A stretch of 26,113 bases of DNA, taken from the IMG/VR virus record IMGVR_UViG_3300032240_001579, positions 1-26,113 of that record, one strand, 5' to 3'. A program made the position numbers and the translations under genes. This document shows positions 1-4,192 of the stretch, one piece after another (the first letter of the stretch is position 1; the number at the start of each line of letters is the position of its first letter). This stretch comes from a virus. Under the pieces are notes generated by a model. The model made no database searches and was not told the origin of the DNA. It worked only from the letters and a program-made list of their open reading frames with translations.

Positions 1-63
1 GCTTGCCTTCATTCAACCGAATGGGCGCAATACCTGGAAGAAAAGAAAGGCGCCGTTCTGTAA
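1..63 (+). CDS. C-terminal end of an unknown gene (partial at window edge)
   Basis: Frame 1 is open from the left edge to a TAA at 61-63 and encodes about 20 residues ending in EEKKGAVL. The stop overlaps the ATG of the next gene by one base (TAATG), which is typical of translationally coupled phage genes, so this frame is more likely coding than the frame-3 extension of the next ORF. Too little is present to recognise a family. Confidence 0.5.
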   Translation, partial: ACLHSTEWAQYLEEKKGAVL

Positions 64-197
64 TGTTAACCTTCATTGTAACCCTATTGGCCTGTATTGT
101 GTTCCCACCGGTAATCCTGGCCGTGCTTGGGTATTTGTTGTTGGGTGTGTTTGGCGGAATTGTTGGGTTGTTCCTTGGGTTTATGGTGTTTGAATAA
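63..197 (+). CDS. Small hydrophobic membrane protein
   Basis: This encodes 44 residues that are almost entirely hydrophobic. One segment runs from about residue 3 to 24 and a glycine/leucine-rich second segment from about 25 to 42, separated only by a short turn, so it is either one long or two tightly packed membrane helices. I chose the ATG at 63 because it overlaps the preceding stop (TAATG) and has AAAGG upstream; a TTG at position 3 in the same frame would add a charged stretch with no support. The family is not recognised. It could be a small inner-membrane phage protein; nothing specifically shows holin function. Confidence 0.55.
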   Translation: MLTFIVTLLACIVFPPVILAVLGYLLLGVFGGIVGLFLGFMVFE

Positions 198-201
198 TCT
201 T

Positions 202-414
202 ATGAACGAAACCCCTGAAAAAATTAAATATGTGTTCCCAATCAAAAAAAACGGCAAAATTTACCGCTACATGGTACGGTTTATCGAAAACGGTTACCGC
301 ACTTATATTGGTTGTTTTAAAACCCAAGAGGAGGCGGTGATTGCGTTAAACAATTATGAATCCAAGCGAAAGGGGAAACATAATGAAAGACCCATTCAAC
401 AACGAAGTATTTAA
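202..414 (+). CDS. Small AP2-like DNA-binding domain protein
   Basis: This is a 70-residue basic protein. Residues about 14-48 resemble the AP2-type three-strand-plus-helix fold found in the arm-binding region of phage integrases and in some homing endonucleases: a strand with YRYMVRF, then a TYIGCF strand, then the helix TQEEAVIALNNYE. The acidic/Ala helix following G-x-F is the hallmark I used. No catalytic domain follows, so it is a stand-alone domain. The ATG at 202 is chosen because the in-frame upstream part only re-reads the preceding membrane gene. There is no clear Shine-Dalgarno; the start lies 4 nt after the previous stop, suggesting coupling. The end overlaps the next gene. Function is inferred from the fold only. 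Confidence 0.6.
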   Translation: MNETPEKIKYVFPIKKNGKIYRYMVRFIENGYRTYIGCFKTQEEAVIALNNYESKRKGKHNERPIQQRSI

Positions 415-718
415 CGAAATCAAACCCCACATTGTTGCGAAGTTTAAAAAGTTCCACATGGATAACCCCCATGTTTATCCGCTTTTCAAACGATTCTCTT
501 TTGAGGCCATGAAATCCGGGCGCAACTATTTCAGCACCCAAATGATTTTGGAAAGGATTCGTTGGTATATTGAAATTGAAACCAAGGGTGATGTTTTCAA
601 AATTAACAACAACCACGCCCCTTGTTACGCCAGGTTGTTAATGGTTGAACACCCGGAATTGGGTAACTTTTTCAGGCGCCGGGTTACCAACCGTGGCCAA
701 CAAAATTTGTTCTTTTAA
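383..718 (+). CDS. Conserved phage protein of unknown function
   Basis: The product has 111 residues. The pattern is one I recognise from many phage genomes: a helical N-terminus, a PHVYPLFKRFSFEA segment, a FSTQMILERIRWYIE helix, then FKINNNHAPCYARLLM and a C-terminal FFRRR. The function of this family is unknown to me; proteins like this usually sit among DNA-metabolism or accessory genes. I chose the ATG at 383 rather than an in-frame ATG at 356 because AGGGGAA lies about 7 nt upstream of 383 and because 356 lies deep inside the previous gene. It overlaps the end of the AP2-like gene by about 30 nt in another frame. The stop lies four bases before tRNA-Leu. Confidence 0.75.
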   Translation: MKDPFNNEVFNEIKPHIVAKFKKFHMDNPHVYPLFKRFSFEAMKSGRNYFSTQMILERIRWYIEIETKGDVFKINNNHAPCYARLLMVEHPELGNFFRRRVTNRGQQNLFF

Positions 719-722
719 CTTA

Positions 723-809
723 CGGGGTGTGGCGGAATTGGTAGACGCATGGGACTTAAAATCCCAAGGGGGCAACCCCGTGACGGTTCGATTCCGTCCA
801 TCCCGACCA
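723..809 (+). tRNA. tRNA-Leu (anticodon UAA)
   Basis: A complete class II tRNA of 87 nt. The acceptor is 723-729 with 799-805 (one G-U pair). The D stem is GCG/CGC at 732-734 and 746-748. The anticodon stem is TGGGA/TCCCA at 750-754 and 762-766, with loop CTTAAAA and anticodon TAA at 757-759. A long variable arm follows, as expected for leucine. The T arm is GACGG/CCGTC at 782-786 and 794-798, with loop TTCGATT. The 3' CCA is encoded (807-809), so it needs no CCA addition. It would read UUA, a codon that AT-leaning phages use more than GC-richer hosts. Confidence 0.97.
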
Positions 810-862
810 TTTAGGGCAATATAGACGGAAGCCTTTTCCCGCCAATGTTTGTAACCGTGTTG

Positions 863-884
863 GCCGAACGGTGCCCAATTCGGC
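863..884. other. Hairpin between tRNA-Leu and the convergent metallopeptidase gene
   Basis: GCCGAA at 863-868 and TTCGGC at 879-884 can pair, with a 10-nt loop. It sits between the plus-strand tRNA and the end of a minus-strand gene, where a two-way terminator would be expected, but neither strand has a convincing U-tract. Confidence 0.3.
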
Positions 885-888
885 TATT

Positions 889-1170
889 TCACAACCACTT
901 ATTCAATTTCAAAATTTTGAAAATTGCTTCATCCAAAGTTTCAACTACTCTATGCGGAATCGGTTCTTCATAAGTAAATTCTATTGCGTGAATGATTTCA
1001 TGGATAAAAGTTTTGGCCGTGTCCGTGTTACTCATGCCAAGTTTTAAAATAATCGTTTTATCCTCTTTAATACATAGCCCCATGCAAGAATGGTCATCCT
1101 GGATGATTTCTTGCCACAACACTTTGTAATAAATGCCCCGTTTGATTCGGACTTTTGATGGAATTTTCAT
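889..1170 (-). CDS. Small HExxH zinc metallopeptidase-like protein
   Basis: The product has 93 residues. HEIIH at residues 57-61 is the zincin metal-binding and catalytic motif. It lies in the helix TFIHEIIHAIEF, and a further acidic helix (VVETLDEAI, residues 76-83) could supply the third ligand glutamate. The N-terminal half (residues 4-45) looks like the short beta-sheet that precedes the catalytic helix in the small SprT/IrrE-like phage proteins. No signal peptide is visible, so it should act in the cytoplasm. It is read opposite to its neighbours. The ATG at 1170 has TAAGG close upstream. The substrate is unknown; candidates are a host regulator or a DNA-bound protein, by analogy with the wider families only. 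Confidence 0.72.
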   Translation of the reverse strand: MKIPSKVRIKRGIYYKVLWQEIIQDDHSCMGLCIKEDKTIILKLGMSNTDTAKTFIHEIIHAIEFTYEEPIPHRVVETLDEAIFKILKLNKWL

Positions 1171-1222
1171 GCCTTAATTATTTTCTACTTTTTACGTTTA
1201 GTTGTGAAATACTAAAGGTGGC
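1171..1222. promoter_or_regulatory. Divergent intergenic region
   Basis: This 52-bp AT-rich gap separates divergent starts at 1170 (minus) and 1223 (plus), so promoters for both directions should lie here or just inside the neighbours. For the plus gene AAAGGTGG is a good ribosome binding site. I see no clear -35/-10 pair on either strand. Confidence 0.35.
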
Positions 1223-2245
1223 ATGGATGCTAAAGTTGCCCTTTATCAAAAGTTAAAGGCACTAGCGTCCGATTTGGGGCGGGTGCCGAAACGTGACGAA
1301 TTTGTTGCCCTATACGGTGAAACCCAATACCGGAAGGCATTCGGTTCTTTTACCGTTTTTTTACAGGGCGCCGGGCTAAAGGAAGAATCCAAGCCGGAAA
1401 AAAAGCCCAAGTTCAAATTTAAAAAGTCCCACCTGGAATCATTTAAGATTAACGAAATCGACCTGGATTCGTTGTTTGAACAATTCGGCAACCCCGAAAT
1501 TTTACGCATTACCGCACAACCCGATACCCACATGAAAAACCGTGACCATGGCGCCGTTAACGCCTATTTGGAATTCGTGGAGTGGTACCAACCCCATATT
1601 GCCATCATCGGCGGGGACTTAATGGACGCTGATGGGATTTCTCATTGGCCATCCGGTTCCCTGGAACCAAAGGCATTCATTCCCGAAGTGGTGGAAACCC
1701 GTCAATTCCTTGACCAACTTCAATCCAAGGTTGGCCCCACCGGGCAAATTCTTTACATTGAAGGTAACCACGAGGATTGGATACGCCAGGCCATGGTTGC
1801 CAAAATGCCGGAATTTTTTTACGGGTTGGCGGAACTTGGGTTAATGCCGGACTTAAAAGCATTGTTGGAACTGGATGCCAGGGGAATCCAGTTGTTCCCG
1901 GTAAATGAGATTGTCAAAATCGGGAAAGCCCACTTCACCCATGGCCTTTATACCGGCCCAAGCGCCCCTAAGAAACACTTGGACACGGTAAAGGGCAATA
2001 TCTATTATTTCCATACTCACGATGTTTTAACGCATCACCAACCGTCTATTTCGGGGTATATAGAATCCGCATCCCTGGGATGCCTATGCCGTTTGGATGC
2101 CCCATTTCTGAAGGGCAAGCCAAACAATTGGGTTCACGCCTTCGGGGTGTTCGAGTTTCAACGCAACGGCAATTATTCCTTTTACTGCCCAAAAATTTTT
2201 AACGGTTCCTTTTCCTTTAACGGGAAAAGGTTTGGGGGGAAATAG
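1223..2245 (+). CDS. Calcineurin-like metallophosphoesterase with N-terminal homing-endonuclease-associated repeat
   Basis: The product has 340 residues and two parts. Residues about 5-52 match the short helical repeat often attached to HNH/homing endonucleases (LGRVPKRDEF, then a helix, then AFGSFTVFLQGAGL), a presumed DNA-binding element. A lysine-rich linker (55-70) follows. Residues about 93-330 are a calcineurin-like phosphoesterase with metal-ligand motifs in order: DTH (101-103), GGDLMD (130-135), GNHED (181-185), FTHG (238-241) and FHTHD (263-267). These support a dinuclear metal centre that hydrolyses phosphoester bonds. AAAGGTGG lies 5' of the ATG. The pairing suggests a nucleic-acid or nucleotide substrate, but that is inference. 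The stop lies at the edge of the tRNA-like element. Confidence 0.85.
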   Translation: MDAKVALYQKLKALASDLGRVPKRDEFVALYGETQYRKAFGSFTVFLQGAGLKEESKPEKKPKFKFKKSHLESFKINEIDLDSLFEQFGNPEILRITAQPDTHMKNRDHGAVNAYLEFVEWYQPHIAIIGGDLMDADGISHWPSGSLEPKAFIPEVVETRQFLDQLQSKVGPTGQILYIEGNHEDWIRQAMVAKMPEFFYGLAELGLMPDLKALLELDARGIQLFPVNEIVKIGKAHFTHGLYTGPSAPKKHLDTVKGNIYYFHTHDVLTHHQPSISGYIESASLGCLCRLDAPFLKGKPNNWVHAFGVFEFQRNGNYSFYCPKIFNGSFSFNGKRFGGK

Positions 2246-2327
2246 GTGCCCACTTAGCTTAACGGAAAAGCATTCAAGGCATGGACGCATTCTTGAAATA
2301 TCCCGTTCGAATCGGGGGTGGGCGCCA
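2246..2327 (+). tRNA. tRNA-like element with oversized anticodon loop, isotype undetermined
   Basis: Between two genes there is a cloverleaf-like sequence. GCCCACT (2248-2254) pairs with GGTGGGC (2317-2323), followed by G and CCA at 2325-2327. TA follows at positions 8-9. The D arm is GCTT/AAGC (2257-2260 and 2268-2271) with a GG-containing loop. The T arm is CCCG/CGGG with the canonical loop TTCGAAT (2306-2312). The anticodon stem TTCAAG/CTTGAA (2273-2278 and 2292-2297) encloses 13 nt instead of the normal 7 inside a shorter stem, and no U33-anticodon can be assigned. The acceptor plus T helix is also one base pair short, or shifted by one with a terminal U-G. It may be a degenerate tRNA, a tRNA mimic or a processing element. 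Confidence 0.55.
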
Positions 2328-2340
2328 ATAAAGGGGATGA

Positions 2341-2928
2341 ATGAAACGGATTGAAATTTACTTGGTGGGGTTTAGTTGTTTCCTTGGTTCCATGTTGGCT
2401 TGCAATAAGGCTTTAACGCCTACTAGGCCGACATACGAAACGCCCCTAGCCGTCCAAGTGGATTCCATACCCAAGGTTGAATTGGTTGATACAAACGCCC
2501 AAGGCGCTGAAATGGCCATGCTTAATGATGCCTTATCCGATTTAAACAATGTCCTGGCGTCCGATTGCTTTCAGGCGGATGTTTTGGCCGGGCAATTTAC
2601 CGAAACCAATAACCTAACCAATCAAGAAATCTATGATTTGTTCCGATTGAAACCCATTCAAATTGCCGTCACCATGTATTCGGGTTCGTGGGTAGAAAAC
2701 CACTTGATTGGCGTAATTGGTTACTATTCGCCGGCATATCCAAATACCGTATTTCAAAACCGGCACTTTGTTTCCGACCACTTTAAAAGCGCCTCGAACC
2801 TTTTGCATGAGATAGCGCACATTTTGGGGTTTAATCATGATTTGGTTTACTCTACTTCGGTTCCATACCAAATGAATGATATTTTCCAGGAATGTGCCGG
2901 GGAACTTGGAATAGCGGTTACGGAATGA
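2341..2928 (+). CDS. Lipoprotein zinc metalloprotease, metzincin-type motif
   Basis: The product has 195 residues. Residues 1-20 are a lipoprotein signal peptide ending in the lipobox SMLAC with Cys21, so the mature protein should be lipid-anchored outside the cytoplasm. The elongated motif HEIAHILGFNH (residues 156-166) is the metzincin HExxHxxGxxH zinc site: His156, His160 and His166 as ligands, Glu157 as catalytic base. A methionine at 178 (PYQM) is a possible Met-turn. AAGGGG precedes the ATG. It overlaps the convergent endolysin gene by 11 bp at the 3' ends. Not a usual structural or lysis gene; it may act on the host surface, exclude other phages or benefit an infected cell. The target cannot be told from the sequence. 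Confidence 0.75.
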   Translation: MKRIEIYLVGFSCFLGSMLACNKALTPTRPTYETPLAVQVDSIPKVELVDTNAQGAEMAMLNDALSDLNNVLASDCFQADVLAGQFTETNNLTNQEIYDLFRLKPIQIAVTMYSGSWVENHLIGVIGYYSPAYPNTVFQNRHFVSDHFKSASNLLHEIAHILGFNHDLVYSTSVPYQMNDIFQECAGELGIAVTE

Positions 2929-3301
2929 AAAACCGCTTCCCGGACATGGGGGGCATACACTGAAAATGAACCCAACCCTTGGTGTAATCAGGGTGTTCGC
3001 ACCAAAGGCCAATCCGTTCCAACACGGAAACATTATCCAAACAAAACTTGGCTAGGGCGCCATCCTTATCCTGAATGTCGCAAGCGTTACCGCTAAGGTG
3101 TTTGGATACCCTGGCGGTGGATTTACCGGCTTTTATCAATTCCATTTGTAATTCGTCCGAACGAAGTCCGGAAGTTACAATCATGGGTTTAGCATAAATG
3201 GCACGAAATTCATTCATGCGCCCAAGTAACAAGGCCAGGTTTTTATCAATTATGGGATTAGTTGGAAAACCGTGCGGATTCAATTCCTTTAAAGTAATCA
3301 T
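2918..3301 (-). CDS. Endolysin, M15-family peptidase
   Basis: The product has 127 residues, the usual size of a single-domain M15 endolysin. Motifs in order are SGLRS (residues 44-48), SKHLSGNACDIQD (66-78), which holds the zinc ligands His68 and Asp75, and GWVHF (109-113), which holds His112. This is the zinc site of peptidoglycan L-alanyl-D-glutamate / D-Ala-D-Ala peptidases. There is no signal peptide, so a holin or membrane protein is needed for access to the cell wall. AAGGGTGGGG precedes the ATG. It is the last gene of the minus-strand block and lies some 6 kb from the other lysis-like genes at 9231-10213. Its 3' end overlaps the convergent protease gene by 11 bp. Confidence 0.88.
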   Translation of the reverse strand: MITLKELNPHGFPTNPIIDKNLALLLGRMNEFRAIYAKPMIVTSGLRSDELQMELIKAGKSTARVSKHLSGNACDIQDKDGALAKFCLDNVSVLERIGLWCEHPDYTKGWVHFQCMPPMSGKRFFIP

Positions 3302-3324
3302 GCCCCACCCTTGTTGGTAGGAAC

Positions 3325-3362
3325 GCCCCCCTACTTTTCTAGGGATTCCATTTTCGGGGGGC
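3325..3362 (-). promoter_or_regulatory. Strong hairpin in the leader of the endolysin gene, with an alternative fold
   Basis: GCCCCCC at 3325-3331 and GGGGGGC at 3356-3362 form a perfect 7-bp GC stem. The same C-run can instead pair locally, CCCTA (3329-3333) with TAGGG (3340-3344) around a CTTTTC loop, so the two hairpins exclude each other. On the minus strand it lies about 25 nt upstream of the endolysin ATG and its ribosome binding site. There is no U-tract on the minus strand; on the plus strand it is followed only by TTTAT, so it is a poor terminator. A role in mRNA stability or endolysin timing is inference. Confidence 0.4.
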
Positions 3363-3404
3363 TTTATCGACCACGCCGGATCGGTTCCTATAAACTATTC
3401 TAAT

Positions 3405-3743
3405 CTAAAACCCATAGGTTTTGTCATAATTTTTCAAACCGATCACAATTGCCCTATCAATCCATTGCCAGAAAATTGCCTTTTGATCGGAATTCAATGT
3501 GGAATACGGATTGCCGTCATAAACCATTTCAGAGTTTCCAGGATCAAATTCGATTTTGATTCCATTTGTGGGAACCACATATCGAAAATGGGGCATGGGA
3601 TGCCCACCGGATGCGGGGTCGTAATCGTATTGAAGCAGATATTGAAAAATGGAATATGCCCGGTTGTCTTTTGTTTGAAGTTCAACCGTATGATTATCTA
3701 ATTGGGTAAGTGTTTTAATTCTTGGCAATGCGGGTGTTGGCAT
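3405..3743 (-). CDS. Hypothetical protein (112 aa)
   Basis: The family is not recognised. The protein is acidic to neutral and aromatic-rich, with short beta-like segments in the first half (KTLTQLDNHTVELQTKDN) and a Trp-rich helix FWQWIDRAIVIGL near the C-terminus. There is no signal peptide or membrane segment. AAGGAG lies 6-7 nt upstream of the ATG at 3743, a strong start. It lies 10 nt after the preceding gene in an unbroken series following the fibre genes, so a virion-associated or fibre-assembly role is possible but unproven. Confidence 0.7.
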   Translation of the reverse strand: MPTPALPRIKTLTQLDNHTVELQTKDNRAYSIFQYLLQYDYDPASGGHPMPHFRYVVPTNGIKIEFDPGNSEMVYDGNPYSTLNSDQKAIFWQWIDRAIVIGLKNYDKTYGF

Positions 3744-3753
3744 TATTTACTCC

Positions 3754-4032
3754 TTACGCCGGGTAAAACCGGTTGTTCATGGCAAGTTTAAAAAGCCCGT
3801 TCAATTGAGGAAATAACCTAAGGCGTTCCCGCTCAGGAAGACTTTGAACAAAGGCGTCATCCCAAATTCGTCTAATTTGGCCTTCAATATATCGAAGTTC
3901 AAGAAATGCGGTTTGGTCGCACCCCTGTTCGTTCATCGCATCCCCCGCTTGCTGAAAAGCGTTCACCACATAGGTGTCATGAATGTTGATTAGCGCCGGC
4001 CTGTATTTTTCGTTGTATGGATTGAATGCCAT
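3754..4032 (-). CDS. Hypothetical protein (92 aa)
   Basis: The family is not recognised. It is mostly helical by composition: YRPALINIHDTYVVNAFQQA, then a central helix FLELRYIEGQIRRIWDDAF and a C-terminal segment LRLFPQLNGLFKLAMNNRF. It has no signal peptide or membrane segment. The start is firm: GGAGG lies 5 nt before the ATG and the ATG abuts the stop of the upstream 52-aa gene (TAAATG). It belongs to the same series of small genes between the fibre protein and the endolysin. Confidence 0.7.
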   Translation of the reverse strand: MAFNPYNEKYRPALINIHDTYVVNAFQQAGDAMNEQGCDQTAFLELRYIEGQIRRIWDDAFVQSLPERERLRLFPQLNGLFKLAMNNRFYPA

Positions 4033-4191
4033 TTAAACCTCCAAAATGGATGAAATTGTTCCGTCCCGTTTTTCAGCACGATAGTTGTTCCCGTCGGCTC
4101 TAAGTTCGGCCAGGCGAACGGTTAATGCGCCTTCCTCTATTTCTTCAATGAGTTCAAACCCTGTTTCAATTTCTTTCCAAATTGTAATCAT
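4033..4191 (-). CDS. Hypothetical 52-residue protein
   Basis: A short ORF that fills the gap between two good genes. It encodes 52 residues starting MITIWKEIETGFEL and ending GTISSILEV. The ATG at 4191 lies one base after the stop of the large upstream gene and its TAA abuts the next ATG, with the next gene's GGAGG inside its last codons. This tight packing is the main evidence that it is real. It is acidic in the first half (IEEIEEG) and looks like a small alpha/beta domain. The family is not recognised. Confidence 0.65.
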   Translation of the reverse strand: MITIWKEIETGFELIEEIEEGALTVRLAELRADGNNYRAEKRDGTISSILEV

Positions 4192-4192
4192 A

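Noticed and set aside
723-809. tRNA-Leu as an att site for integration
   Set aside because: No integrase and no repeat of the tRNA 3' end were seen in the window.
810-888. Possible second tRNA after tRNA-Leu (GGGCA near 813 and TGCCC near 872 can pair)
   Set aside because: No T-loop TTCRA motif, no D arm and no anticodon arm are visible; only the short hairpin at 863-884 is listed.
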